64,000 nt of DNA from Opitutaceae bacterium (lineage in GTDB: Bacteria; Verrucomicrobiota; Verrucomicrobiia; Opitutales; Opitutaceae): positions 1-64,000 of the forward strand of contig JANQRT010000052.1 of assembly GCA_028284385.1 (NCBI GenBank), in the 5' to 3' direction. The notes below the pieces were generated by a model. That model made no database searches. It saw only the letters and a program-made list of their open reading frames with translations, and was not told where the DNA came from. Positions 35,240-44,729 of this stretch are shown one piece after another. Position 1 is the stretch's first letter, and every line of letters begins with the position of its first letter. A program made the translations under genes and the position numbers.

Positions 35240-35254
35240 TAAGCGGAACAGGAA

Positions 35255-35629
35255 ATGGCGAGTAAAACGATTAACGTGACGGAAGCCGAGCTGGCGGTGC
35301 TGGATGCGCTTTGGGAAGAGGGAGCGGTAACCATTCGCCAAATAACGAATAAGCTTTATGATAAGGGAACCACCAGCGAGTACGCCACGGTTCAAAAACT
35401 GTTGGACCGTTTGCAGGCGAAGGGATGTGTGAAGCGCAGCAAGCGGTCTCACGCTCACACGTTCTCTGCCAAGGTCAGCCGGTCCGAGCTGATCGGCAGC
35501 GGGCTTGAAACCTTAGCTGAAAAGCTCTGCAGCGGTTCGCTGACGCCACTGTTAATGCATTTAACCGAAAACACGAAACTCTCGCCGCAGGATCGCGACA
35601 AGCTGCGCGAGCTGATCGACCAGGCCTAG
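35255..35629 (+). CDS. BlaI/MecI/CopY family repressor
   Basis: A 124-residue winged-helix repressor. The family opening is seen in INVTEAELAVLDALWEEGAVTIRQITNKLYDKGTTSEYATVQKLLDRLQAKGCVKR, followed by a short dimerisation region. Known homologues are cleaved after signalling by a membrane M56 protease, which frees the operator. The partner gene lies 8 bp downstream, and a dyad operator lies upstream (35201-35239). No beta-lactamase or penicillin-binding protein gene is adjacent, so the regulated target is unknown. Confidence 0.92.
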   Translation: MASKTINVTEAELAVLDALWEEGAVTIRQITNKLYDKGTTSEYATVQKLLDRLQAKGCVKRSKRSHAHTFSAKVSRSELIGSGLETLAEKLCSGSLTPLLMHLTENTKLSPQDRDKLRELIDQA

Positions 35630-35637
35630 TAACTATT

Positions 35638-37161
35638 ATGAGCTCTCTACTAGAATGGATTATTTCGAATACGGCGGTTGCCATATTTTTGGGATTTGCT
35701 GCGACGGTGGCTGCTCGTTTTGCTCGGCTGCCAGCCTTGTCTCATGCGCTCTGGCTATTGGCCTTGGTGAAAATGATCACGCCACCTCTTTTCCAGGTTT
35801 CGGTTCCTGTTAACGCGTTCGAGAAGGTGGAAACCATCTCCGTGGCCAGCCATTCGGTTTCAGGGCGTATCGAAGAGGATCGTATTGAAAATTTGGGTAC
35901 GAACGCATTACCAGAGAACCGTTCTGATTTGCAGACTCGATTTTCGTGGCAGGCCATGCTACTCGCGCTTTGGATCATCGGCTCTCTAACTTGGTTTACC
36001 CTGGCGGGTAGGCGAGCCTTCCGTTTCAATGGTTGGCTACGGAAAGCGAATCCGACTTCGCCGGAGTTGGATGACCTGGTTCAATCGGTTGCGCAAAGGC
36101 TCAATCTGAGTCGTCTGCCTCGCGCTGTAATGTTTGAGGGCATTGCTTCTCCTCTCCTTTGGTCTTTCGGCGGGCAAGCCTGGATAGCATTCCCTGCCAA
36201 GCTTATGGACTCGCTCTCTTCTGAAGAGCGGGAAACCTTGATAGCCCACGAATTGGCGCACTATCGACGGGCAGACCACTGGTTCCGCTGGCTGGAGGTC
36301 ATGCTTATAGGTATCTACTGGTGGCATCCAGTCGTTTGGTGGATAAGACGTGGATTGCGTCAGGCTGAAGAAGACTGTTGCGACGCGTGGGTGCTTTGGG
36401 CCTATCCGTCATCAGAAAAGCCCTACGCTCGTACTCTTTTGAAGACCATTGATTTTCTGGCGGATGACGCCGATCCAATTCCGACTACCGCTTGTGGGAT
36501 TAGCGGTCGAGGGAAAATAAACAACGTTAAACAAAGGTTTGAAATGATACTGAACAAGAAAACCAATCCGCGCATGACTTGGCGTCATGCCACTCTGGCA
36601 GGTGTCTTTGCTGTTATACTTTTACCGATCTCTGGCATCGTACTGGATACGCGGTTACAAGCAAAGGAGTCGAATAAGTCGAATAGCGAAAGCGAAAAGG
36701 TTTCTTCCGAATCGACGACGGTTACGGACCGCCTTGCTCGTTTAGAGCAAGCCATCGAAAAACTGATTGAAAACAGATCGAGTGACCCTGCGCCAAGTAA
36801 GGAAGCTATAGAAGCTAATTACCGCTACGAGCACTCGAAGCGGGAAATGAATCTAGGACGTTTGACAAGCGAGCTCGAACTTGCGGATAGCGAGGGAAGC
36901 ATTCTTCTCATGCGTTTCGAGAAGATGAGAGAAAAAGCCAAGCTGGAATACAATGAACTTAAAAAGAAGTTCGATGAGGGGAGAATAGGAAAGTCGGATC
37001 TAAACAATTCCAAACTGGCCCTGGATTTGGCTGATCTGGATTTTGCCCAGTCTCAGATTCAATTTGATAGACGCATGCGAAAATTAAGGGCGGAAATCAA
37101 AATTCACGAACTGGAGCTGAAACATCTCGAGCAAATGCTTTCGAAGCCCGACGTTTTCTAA
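35638..37161 (+). CDS. BlaR1-like M56 membrane metallopeptidase with coiled-coil tail
   Basis: A 507-residue membrane protein. Hydrophobic helices lie at about 10-30, 35-60, 105-125 and 320-340, with the zinc-protease HExxH motif in IAHELAHYRRADH (H204, E205, H208) between the third and fourth. The extracellular sensor domain that binds beta-lactams in true BlaR1 is missing. In its place the C-terminal 160 residues form a charged helical/coiled-coil region (RLARLEQAIEKLIENR and EIKIHELELKHLEQML). It probably transduces an envelope signal to the BlaI-type repressor encoded 8 bp upstream. Signal unknown. Confidence 0.88.
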   Translation: MSSLLEWIISNTAVAIFLGFAATVAARFARLPALSHALWLLALVKMITPPLFQVSVPVNAFEKVETISVASHSVSGRIEEDRIENLGTNALPENRSDLQTRFSWQAMLLALWIIGSLTWFTLAGRRAFRFNGWLRKANPTSPELDDLVQSVAQRLNLSRLPRAVMFEGIASPLLWSFGGQAWIAFPAKLMDSLSSEERETLIAHELAHYRRADHWFRWLEVMLIGIYWWHPVVWWIRRGLRQAEEDCCDAWVLWAYPSSEKPYARTLLKTIDFLADDADPIPTTACGISGRGKINNVKQRFEMILNKKTNPRMTWRHATLAGVFAVILLPISGIVLDTRLQAKESNKSNSESEKVSSESTTVTDRLARLEQAIEKLIENRSSDPAPSKEAIEANYRYEHSKREMNLGRLTSELELADSEGSILLMRFEKMREKAKLEYNELKKKFDEGRIGKSDLNNSKLALDLADLDFAQSQIQFDRRMRKLRAEIKIHELELKHLEQMLSKPDVF

Positions 37162-37221
37162 ACCTGATCTTTCTGATTAGGAAAATCGTTAGGCAGGAGG
37201 GCTTGTTAGCTTCCTGCCTAG

Positions 37222-38583
37222 CTAAACATTCCCTAATCGTCCGGTGGAATCGCCAAAGCGTTCGAGGCGCTCGCCGCCCATGATGTCGGCCATGCTTAGA
37301 AAAAGATTGGATACAGGGTGAGAGCCGTGATTAACATAGCGTCCGGAGGCAAGAGTTCCCCCTCCTTGACCCGCCAAAAGGATAGGAAGATTGTCATGCG
37401 TGTGACGATTGCCGTCCGCGTTGCCGCTCCCGTAGACGATCATGGAATTGTGCAGGATGGAGTTGCCATCCACATCCTTCGTTTCGTCTAGCTTCTGGAG
37501 AAACTTGGCGAATCGTTCCACGTACCAGTGGTCGATGCGAGCGACTTTCTCAATCCAGTCGGGTTTGTTCTGGTGGTGCGAAAGATGGTGGTGGCCTTCG
37601 AAAATTTCGAGTTCGGGATGAGGCTGGTTATCCCCGTCATGCGCGGCGATCATGGTGGCCACTCGCGTCGAGTCCGTTTGAAATGCCAAGACCATCATGT
37701 CGTACATCAGCTCTAGATGTTCTCCATGGGAAAGCGGGACCCCGTCTGGCGTAGGCATGTCTGGATCAATGGTTGTCCCGAATAGCTCCGTTTTTTGGAT
37801 ACGTTTTTCCACCTCGCGCACGCCTGTAATGTATTGATCAAGCTTGTCCTGATCGTTCCTCCCGAGTCTCCTTTGCATGCGTTTGGCGTCCTGGGTTACG
37901 AAATCTAGAATCGAGCGATGCTCCGCCATACGCCTCTTAGCGTTTTCCGAGCGTTCGCCGTGGTCTCCTTCGCCGAAGAGCCTTTCGAAAACCTTGCGTG
38001 GATTGGCCTCGGGAGTCATGGGAGTGGTGGGCGATTTCCAGGACAGGTTATACTGATAGGCGCAAGCGTATCCAGAATCGCAACTTCCTGAACGACGGTT
38101 CCTGTCGCAGGTCAGTTCGAGCGAAGGAAAACGAGTCAAATGACCGACACGATTGGCGATTTCCTGATCGATGGAAACGCCGGCTCGAACGTCGGTGGAG
38201 CTCTTCTTGAGTCGCACGCCCGTCAGGAATACGCCATTTCCACGAGCGTGGTCCCCGGCTCCGTCGGGACCGCCAAAGGCGTTGACGTGGTCCAGACCCC
38301 GCATGACCTGTAGCTGTTCGCGTAGAGAATCAAGCGGTTGTAGCGTTTTGTTGAATGCGAAATCCTTTTCTCCGCCATTTGGCCACCAATTGGGCTGGAT
38401 GGCCCCGTTCGGAAAATAGACGAAAGCGGTTCTTAGAGGAGCCCCTGATGCCGTGGTAGCGAGATTGCCGGGAAGACCGGCTGCGTAGAGCGACTTGGGA
38501 ACCAGTGATTCGAAGGCGGGTAGGGCAATGCAAGCTCCTACGCCTTTCAAAAAGCGACGTCGACTCAGGGATGGGGTGTCCAT
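37222..38583 (-). CDS. DUF1552 exported protein (Tat substrate)
   Basis: A 453-residue protein from the ATG at 38583 with a twin-arginine signal (SRRRFLKGVGACIALPAF) and the DUF1552 fold related to the sulfatase/alkaline phosphatase clan. The C-terminal blocks DSTRVATMIAAHDGDNQPHP and GHHHLSHHQNKPDW are characteristic. In Planctomycetes and Verrucomicrobia it is regularly encoded with a DUF1592 cytochrome-like protein, as here, 71 bp or more downstream of it. Substrate and reaction are not established. A start seven codons earlier (38604) is possible. Confidence 0.9.
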   Translation of the reverse strand: MDTPSLSRRRFLKGVGACIALPAFESLVPKSLYAAGLPGNLATTASGAPLRTAFVYFPNGAIQPNWWPNGGEKDFAFNKTLQPLDSLREQLQVMRGLDHVNAFGGPDGAGDHARGNGVFLTGVRLKKSSTDVRAGVSIDQEIANRVGHLTRFPSLELTCDRNRRSGSCDSGYACAYQYNLSWKSPTTPMTPEANPRKVFERLFGEGDHGERSENAKRRMAEHRSILDFVTQDAKRMQRRLGRNDQDKLDQYITGVREVEKRIQKTELFGTTIDPDMPTPDGVPLSHGEHLELMYDMMVLAFQTDSTRVATMIAAHDGDNQPHPELEIFEGHHHLSHHQNKPDWIEKVARIDHWYVERFAKFLQKLDETKDVDGNSILHNSMIVYGSGNADGNRHTHDNLPILLAGQGGGTLASGRYVNHGSHPVSNLFLSMADIMGGERLERFGDSTGRLGNV

Positions 38584-38675
38584 TTGCAGATTCCTATCAT
38601 ACATAAAATTTCGAAAATAACCAGAATCGAGTTTCCATGGCCTTTAGCCTGAATTGCCAGTTTGGCTTAGTTGTT

Positions 38676-41228
38676 TTAATTCAACGCTTTGCCACGGGTT
38701 TTCTGAAAGGGAGTTGATTGAGCGATGGCCAAAACTAAAGCCTGAGGTTGACCTCCCGTTTCCTGAAGTGTTTCGACTAGGTGGTCCAGCGTCTCCACGT
38801 CATAATACTCCAGTCCGCGGCCCAATGCGTAGGTGAGGAGCTTTTCGCTGATGCAATAATAGAAATCCCTTTTTCGCTTGGTCACCAGAATGCGTTTCAA
38901 TCCCTGGATGTTCTCAAACGACTCGCCGCTCATCAGTCTGCCCGAAGGATCGATGGCATGTCCCATTTCGGCATCCCGCCAAATGCCAAAAGCATTGAAA
39001 TTCTCCAAAGCCAGACCTAGGGGATCCATGCGGTTGTGACACGAGCTGCAAAGCGGTTTTTCGCGATGCAAGGCGAGGGTCTCGCGTAGACTTAACTTGC
39101 TCAGTTCCTCTTCGCTGGCGGCATCTTCAAGGGCAGGAATATCCGGTGGCGGTGGAGCCGAAGGCAAACCCAGGATGTTTTCCATCACGAAGAGTCCTCG
39201 CTTTACGGGAGAAGTGCGATCGGGGTTCGAAGTGGTGGTAAGAATGGTTCCCTGTGTGAGGATGCCGCCTCTTGGACTATCCTCAGCCAATTTCACCAGC
39301 CTCATTTTCGAGCCGGATATTCCCTCCATACCGTAATGCTCGGCCAAATCTTCGTTCAGAAAGGTGTAGTCACTGTCGAGAAGTTCGAGAAGGCTTCGAT
39401 TGTTTTTCAAAACGTATTCGAAAGCCATTTCGGTTTCTCTGCGCATAGCGTCTCGCGTACTTCGAAGAAAGCGTGGTCGTGGTTGTCTGGATACTTTGGC
39501 GACGACAGCTCTGCTCGCAGCGTAGGCGTCTTTTTGCTCTTCGGTTCGTTGCGCGGCTGGAACCAGACGCAGGGCGCTGAAGGTCTTTCTCGCTTCGAAG
39601 ACCTCTGGGTCGTAATGATCTCTGAGAAACACATCCAGTCCGTTGATATTGCCGTCGACCACATCCCTAGCGTGAAGCCATTGACCGACAAAATTCTCCA
39701 CGAATTGCTGTGATCGCTGGTCTTTCAGCATGCGAGTTACTTGAGACTGTAGGTTTTCACGAAGCCTATTTTCTTTAGCCAATCCGAATAGCTCTTCGTC
39801 GGGCATCGAAGACCAGAGAAAATAGGAAAGCCGAGTCGCCAATGCGTAGTCATCAACATCTGGATACTTTTCTGGCGAACGTAGGCGTTCAATGCCTTCT
39901 TCGCGAAAAACGAAGCGAGGCGATGCCAGGACCGCTACCATGGCTTGAGCAAGCCCGAATTCGATCGTTTTCCCCTCCTGGGCGGAATAGTAGTCGGCTA
40001 TTTTCGAAAGGCGGTTTACCGTAGCTTCGTCTGGAGGGCGGCGAAATGCTCTCGTCGCGAATTCGCGCAACACGCGCTTCGTATAAGAGCGACGGTCTTT
40101 TTTACTAGCGGGAGGGTCTTCAGTGAAGAATCTGCTATATCTCTTTGGATGTACCCAATATTCTGGTTCAATTGGTCCCTTGATGGTTATATTTTCAAGT
40201 CGGACTCTTAGATCGCCGACCTTTTCTGTATCGGGAGTCAATGGTTCGATTAGTATGGCTATTTCCTTGTCGCCTTGATCGATGCTTTGGTTGATCTGAA
40301 AAGGAGCCAGTCTTCGCATGCTGCGGTCAAACTCTTTTTCGAAGAGCGTCTGACCATCCATTTTAAGCGTTAGGCGGCAACGGCTAGGGTCGACCACGTC
40401 ATCCTCCGATTCGTCTTCGACTTCAGCGTCTACAAAGATCTGATACGATCCGGAGTCTTGGAATGAGTAACCAATCTTGGCGATCTGGCTATTGTAGAAA
40501 GAGAAGTCGATGGATTTTCGTCTTTTCGATTCGACTTCGGCCAGCTCGCCTTTTGAAACGATGAAGTCCTTGCCGACGACTCGCTTTTCCGCCACGACTC
40601 TTCTTTGAGTTGGCACTGCTTCGGCAACAATGGCGTGAGCCGCGTCCAAGTATTTTTCCAGAAGTAGAGGCGATATGCTGAGAGCTTCTCCAATATTATC
40701 AAAGCCTTCGCCTGAATCATCGGGCGGAAAGGCATCCATGGCATCGAAATCGATGCCCATTAAGTCACGGATTGTATTACGGTACTCAATACGATTAAGT
40801 CTCCTCACCGTTATGTGGCCTGGATCTGGAAACTCCGGATCGATTTTGAATGCTTCGGATTTTATCCAGCGGGCGATTTTCTTCAGTTCCGAATTCGTGG
40901 GCTTGGGTTCGTCGTCAGGAGGCATGACACTTGCCCGCGTGTTTTTCAGAACCTTCAGCCACAGCTCTTGGTTGTGTATATCTTTCCCTTCTTCGAATTC
41001 GTCGAAAACCACCCCACCTTCGTTCATTCCGTAACCATGGCAATCGTAGCAATAGCGATCCAAGATGGGTTCAATTTCGCTTCGAAACGAGCTGAACAGA
41101 TCATCCTTGGCCCATGCGATGTGGAAGATGGAGCTCGCAACAAAGAATGACAGCGGAAATCGGATACAATCCGCTGTTCCGACGAGGATCGCTCGAACTT
41201 TGATTGGCTGGGGGTAGATCCTTCTCAT
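38676..41228 (-). CDS. DUF1592 multidomain c-type cytochrome protein
   Basis: An 850-residue exported protein. A hydrophobic N-terminal signal region (about 20-40) is followed by a haem-type CYDCH motif (C60, C63, H64; PSCyt1-like), then the DUF1587, DUF1595, DUF1592, DUF1588 and DUF1585 block order. VRRLNRIEYRNTIRDLMG marks DUF1587 and CSSCHNRMDPLGLALENF (C727, C730, H731) marks DUF1588. Such proteins are common in Planctomycetes and Verrucomicrobia and are thought to belong to periplasmic redox degradation systems, though their reaction is not known. It is the upstream partner of the DUF1552 gene. Confidence 0.9.
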   Translation of the reverse strand: MRRIYPQPIKVRAILVGTADCIRFPLSFFVASSIFHIAWAKDDLFSSFRSEIEPILDRYCYDCHGYGMNEGGVVFDEFEEGKDIHNQELWLKVLKNTRASVMPPDDEPKPTNSELKKIARWIKSEAFKIDPEFPDPGHITVRRLNRIEYRNTIRDLMGIDFDAMDAFPPDDSGEGFDNIGEALSISPLLLEKYLDAAHAIVAEAVPTQRRVVAEKRVVGKDFIVSKGELAEVESKRRKSIDFSFYNSQIAKIGYSFQDSGSYQIFVDAEVEDESEDDVVDPSRCRLTLKMDGQTLFEKEFDRSMRRLAPFQINQSIDQGDKEIAILIEPLTPDTEKVGDLRVRLENITIKGPIEPEYWVHPKRYSRFFTEDPPASKKDRRSYTKRVLREFATRAFRRPPDEATVNRLSKIADYYSAQEGKTIEFGLAQAMVAVLASPRFVFREEGIERLRSPEKYPDVDDYALATRLSYFLWSSMPDEELFGLAKENRLRENLQSQVTRMLKDQRSQQFVENFVGQWLHARDVVDGNINGLDVFLRDHYDPEVFEARKTFSALRLVPAAQRTEEQKDAYAASRAVVAKVSRQPRPRFLRSTRDAMRRETEMAFEYVLKNNRSLLELLDSDYTFLNEDLAEHYGMEGISGSKMRLVKLAEDSPRGGILTQGTILTTTSNPDRTSPVKRGLFVMENILGLPSAPPPPDIPALEDAASEEELSKLSLRETLALHREKPLCSSCHNRMDPLGLALENFNAFGIWRDAEMGHAIDPSGRLMSGESFENIQGLKRILVTKRKRDFYYCISEKLLTYALGRGLEYYDVETLDHLVETLQETGGQPQALVLAIAQSTPFQKTRGKALN

Positions 41229-41657
41229 TCCGATGCTAGGCTAGATCGTTGCAGATTCGAAAGGCCTTTTGCAATCGGGAAACCCAGATTCCAGCTGAAA
41301 AATCTACTCTAACAGTTCAGTCGTTCCATTAGGTTTTGCAGGATCACTCTTTAAACAGGAAAAATATAAAGAGGTGGTGGATTTCCTAAAGCAAGCGAAA
41401 GAGAATATGGCTGAGCCATCGTGCTGCTTATGGTAGCTCCCTTGAGATTATAAGAATTGAGCTCCTTGCTCTCACAATCCTATTCTCCCCGCAGGGCGCG
41501 TGATGGGGCTATCCTTGTCTCTTGTTAGGCGGGAGACCCCAGCAGGCGAATCTTTCTTCATAGATTGGGTATCTACTCAATTGCTCGCTATTTCCATGTG
41601 ATTTGTATTTAAAATCTGAATATAAAATTGATCTCCTTTGAGAGACTGCTGCTAGTT
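41229..41657. other. Intergenic region downstream of ADOP 3 with a permease relic
   Basis: A 429-bp gap. It contains the decayed permease 3' end listed at 41480-41550 and otherwise no ORF or RNA that I can support. It also holds the promoter of the DUF1592 gene. Confidence 0.5.
41480..41550 (-). pseudogene. Relic of an ADOP permease C-terminus
   Basis: On the minus strand the sequence reads FACWGLPPNK, then, after a 2-bp frameshift, TRIAPSRALRGE followed by TAG. This matches the C-terminal residues of the intact permease at 51126 (FACWAPAYRATRIAPSLALRGE-stop) almost exactly. Nothing recognisable of the permease remains further upstream. It lies about 110 bp downstream of the stop of ADOP 3 on the same strand, so it is likely the remnant of an earlier tandem copy. 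Confidence 0.75.
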
Positions 41658-44324
41658 TCAGTTCTGTTGTATTACGGTGGCTGGTTTCAAACTAGCGGCC
41701 CTTTGGGCTGGGAGCCAGCAGGCTAGCATTCCTATGGCTGCCAGTAAAGTGAACACGAAGCCGAACACCCATGGATCTCGCGTAGAGACACTAGATGGTA
41801 ACACGCCCTGCAGAATGTTTGTAGCGGCAAACGCTCCTGCAATGCCGATGGTCAGTCCGATAGCCAATTGGCTGGTTCCTCTTTTAAGCGCGAATTTTAA
41901 TATGCCTTTCGAGGTGGCTCCTAGAGCCATGCGAATTCCAATTTCCTTAGTTCGTCGAGTATTGGTTTGCACAACCACCGCATACAGGCCAATTGAAGCC
42001 ATTATGAGCCCCGCTACAGCGAAAATGGTAAACGCTTTGCCGAAAATTCTTAGTACCCATGTTCCTCTCCCCAGTCTTGTTTCCACGTCGCTTACCTCAT
42101 ACAGAGCCAAGTCGCTATCTACATCCTGGACCGCTTCTCTCAGCTCTTTGGAAAGGCTTAGCGGCGCGATCCTCGTCCGCAGTAAAAGGATCATAGTTCT
42201 TCTCGGTTCTTGATGATGGGGGATGAAGAAAAGCGGGGGCATAGGATTGCTATTGCCGATCGATTGGTCGATGTCTCCGGTAACGCCGACCACCGTGTGC
42301 CAAGGTCCTGTCTTGCTTGCGTTATTATAGAGCAATCTGAATCGCTTTCCAATGGGGCTTTGGTTTGGCCAATGCTTGGCAGCGAAACGACGCGTAGCGA
42401 TGGCCACAGGTTCCGGATTCTCTTTGCGCTCGAATTCTTCGATTCGACTATCGTCTAGAATTGGGAGGTTTATCGCCTTCAGCCCTTCTTGGCTTTGGAT
42501 GATATAGCTGGTTCGGGGAGCTCTTCTGGACTCCTCAAGTTCATGACCTTCCACCTCAATCCTGCCTCGGGAATAGCCGCCACCCGGGATATTCGATACG
42601 ACAGCGGCATGCGAAACGCCATGTATCTCGGACATCCTTTCTGTCAATCGATCATATAGTCTAGTGAGAGAGCTATTTTCTGTGTAGCGCGCATTGCTTT
42701 CCATTGGAATGCTTAGATTGGCCGTCAGTATTTCATTTTCGGGTACAAACGGATTTAGGCTGCGATTTTCGTGGTAGCCTTTCAGCAACAGCCCGGCCAC
42801 GGTGAGCAGTAGGAAGGTGAAGGTGAATTGAGCGATGACCAAGATCCCCATCAGCTTTCCTCCGGCGCGATTCGTCGAGGAACGAGCTCCGTCTTTGATT
42901 GATGCATTTAGATTGATTCGCGACGAGCGCAAAGCGGGCATGAGTCCGAATATCAGACCGCTAAGTATCGAAATAGCTGTTACATAAACGAAGGATGTAA
43001 AGTCCATTTCGAAAAGCACCCAATAGGGCTTTCCTACGTCCTGTGTGGCTTTGTCGAAGGCATTTATGCCTAACCAGGCGATGGAAAGTCCCATCATGCC
43101 TCCGATACAACTAAGCATGACGCATTCCGTGAGGAGCTGTCTGATGATCCGCGAGCGACTGGCTCCCATAGCGGCCCTCATGGTCAGTTCGTAGCTCCTC
43201 GAAATCGATCGCCCCAAGAATAAATTGGAAACGTTTGCGCAAGAGATGAGAAGTACCAGGCCGACGGCTACTAGCATTACCATAAATGCGTGACGCACTG
43301 GACCGCCATTTGCGTTTTCATGAAAGGTCTGAACGACTACGCCAATGTTCTTGTTCGTATCCGGATAATTCGATTCTTGGCGAAGAGCGATCGTTGCCAG
43401 ATCCGCGTTCGCTCTTTCTTTCGAAATGCCTCGTTTAAGAATGCCATATAGAATCTGCTCTCGGTTCTGACGATCTAATCTTTGACTTTGTGGCTTTAGG
43501 GGCATCCAGATTTCCTCGTTGTTAGAAAAGTGGAAGCCTTCGGGCATGACTCCGACAATGGTCGCAAGATTTCCATTTATTTGAATTCTGCGACCGATTG
43601 TATCTATATTTTCATTATATCTATTGGTCCAAAGTCGATAGCTGATTATCGCTACGTTTGCGGAATCTAGAGAATCTTCTCCCCGGGCGAAGTTCCGTCC
43701 GACTACTGTGGAAACGGATAGCATATCGAACATTTCAGGCGAGATGAGTCCCATTCTCAGTCGCTCTGCAGGTATCCCAGCCTCGGTAAGGATAACCCTC
43801 GTCCTTTCGAAAGCTTGAATGCTCTCGAACGATTGGTTGCCTTCCTTGAATTCCAGAAAGTCAGGGTAGGAAACCCCTGCAAGTCGACTTCCGCTCGCGA
43901 GATTCTGGGATGATATCACCACAAGGCGTTCTCCATTGGGTACAGGAAAGGGTTTGTACAGAATTGTATGCACTAGACTGAATACGCTGGAGTTTATCCC
44001 GATTCCTATTGCTAGAGTCGCTATTACTGCGAAAGTGAAAAGTTTCTGGCGCGCCATTTGGCGAAAAGCGAAGCGGATATCTCGAATCAATGTGTTTAAA
44101 AACCAGATACCCCAAGTGTCGCGACATTCCTCCTTGAGGCATTCGACATTACCGAATTCGCGTAGGACTTTTTTGCGAGCTTCATGGGGATCCATTCCAG
44201 TCGAAGTAAGATCCGCGATCTCCATTTCGATATTTTGTTCAAATTCCCGAGATAGATCGGAATTCTTTCTGTTCCTGGAAAACAGAGTTGCAAGTCGGCT
44301 ACGCCATTTATAAAGCAATCTCAT
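41658..44324 (-). CDS. ADOP-type orphan ABC permease (cassette 3)
   Basis: An 888-residue permease with the ADOP layout: a prefix domain (residues about 20-75, EMEIADLTSTGMDPHEARKKVLREFGN and CRDTWG), one helix near 100 (FAVIATLAIGIGINSSVFSLV), the first MacB-like core, three helices (about 345-465), a second core and the last FtsX module. It ends CWLPAQRAASLKPATVIQQN. The start has GGGAGG four bases upstream, so it is well supported. It lies 35 bp downstream of its PadR gene. There is no ATPase gene nearby. Confidence 0.9.
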   Translation of the reverse strand: MRLLYKWRSRLATLFSRNRKNSDLSREFEQNIEMEIADLTSTGMDPHEARKKVLREFGNVECLKEECRDTWGIWFLNTLIRDIRFAFRQMARQKLFTFAVIATLAIGIGINSSVFSLVHTILYKPFPVPNGERLVVISSQNLASGSRLAGVSYPDFLEFKEGNQSFESIQAFERTRVILTEAGIPAERLRMGLISPEMFDMLSVSTVVGRNFARGEDSLDSANVAIISYRLWTNRYNENIDTIGRRIQINGNLATIVGVMPEGFHFSNNEEIWMPLKPQSQRLDRQNREQILYGILKRGISKERANADLATIALRQESNYPDTNKNIGVVVQTFHENANGGPVRHAFMVMLVAVGLVLLISCANVSNLFLGRSISRSYELTMRAAMGASRSRIIRQLLTECVMLSCIGGMMGLSIAWLGINAFDKATQDVGKPYWVLFEMDFTSFVYVTAISILSGLIFGLMPALRSSRINLNASIKDGARSSTNRAGGKLMGILVIAQFTFTFLLLTVAGLLLKGYHENRSLNPFVPENEILTANLSIPMESNARYTENSSLTRLYDRLTERMSEIHGVSHAAVVSNIPGGGYSRGRIEVEGHELEESRRAPRTSYIIQSQEGLKAINLPILDDSRIEEFERKENPEPVAIATRRFAAKHWPNQSPIGKRFRLLYNNASKTGPWHTVVGVTGDIDQSIGNSNPMPPLFFIPHHQEPRRTMILLLRTRIAPLSLSKELREAVQDVDSDLALYEVSDVETRLGRGTWVLRIFGKAFTIFAVAGLIMASIGLYAVVVQTNTRRTKEIGIRMALGATSKGILKFALKRGTSQLAIGLTIGIAGAFAATNILQGVLPSSVSTRDPWVFGFVFTLLAAIGMLACWLPAQRAASLKPATVIQQN

Positions 44325-44359
44325 TTATTGTCCTCCCTCTCTTTGTATCTAAGATTGTA

Positions 44360-44695
44360 TTACGTTTTCTTGATCACTAGATTGATGGCGCTGGAAGCGG
44401 CCTCCCAGTGAGCGATTTCCGCTTCCATTTGCTTCTTCCCTGCCGAAGTGAGCGCGTAGACCTTCATCGGCTTGTCGGAGTCGCCAGTCTTCCATTTGGC
44501 TTTGATGAAGCCTTCGTTTTCCAGTCGGTGCAGGGCGGGGTAGAGAGAACCTTTCTGCACGCTGAGCGCATCGCTACTGAGCACCTGGATGCTTTTGGCT
44601 ATGCCGTACCCGTACTTCTCGCCGCTGTTGAGAACGCGCAGAATCAGCAGATCCAAAGTCCCCAATAGTAAATCCTTTTTCTTTGCCTTCTTCAT
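44360..44695 (-). CDS. PadR family transcriptional regulator (cassette 3)
   Basis: A 111-residue PadR regulator. The signature reads LLLGTLDLLILRVLNSGEKYGYGIAKSIQ and LSVQKGSLYPALHRLENEGFIKAKW. It precedes the ADOP 3 gene by 35 bp in one operon. Its start codon directly abuts a 34-bp near-perfect palindrome (44696-44729), the strongest operator candidate among the four cassettes. This arrangement implies autorepression that also blocks translation initiation. Confidence 0.92.
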   Translation of the reverse strand: MKKAKKKDLLLGTLDLLILRVLNSGEKYGYGIAKSIQVLSSDALSVQKGSLYPALHRLENEGFIKAKWKTGDSDKPMKVYALTSAGKKQMEAEIAHWEAASSAINLVIKKT

Positions 44696-44729
44696 AGGTT
44701 AGATGTCTTACTGGTAAGATATCTAACCT
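44696..44729. promoter_or_regulatory. 34-bp palindromic operator of PadR cassette 3
   Basis: Left arm AGGTTAGATGTCTTAC and right arm GTAAGATATCTAACCT, 15 of 17 base pairs symmetric, directly adjoining the PadR start codon. A -35-like TTGACT (44736-44741, minus strand) lies just upstream, so a bound repressor would cover the promoter. Confidence 0.75.

Noticed and set aside
36700..37150. Frameshift or fusion in the M56 protein C-terminus
   Set aside because: The frame is continuous, and the charged helical tail reads as normal coding sequence; loss of the sensor domain is common among M56 proteins.
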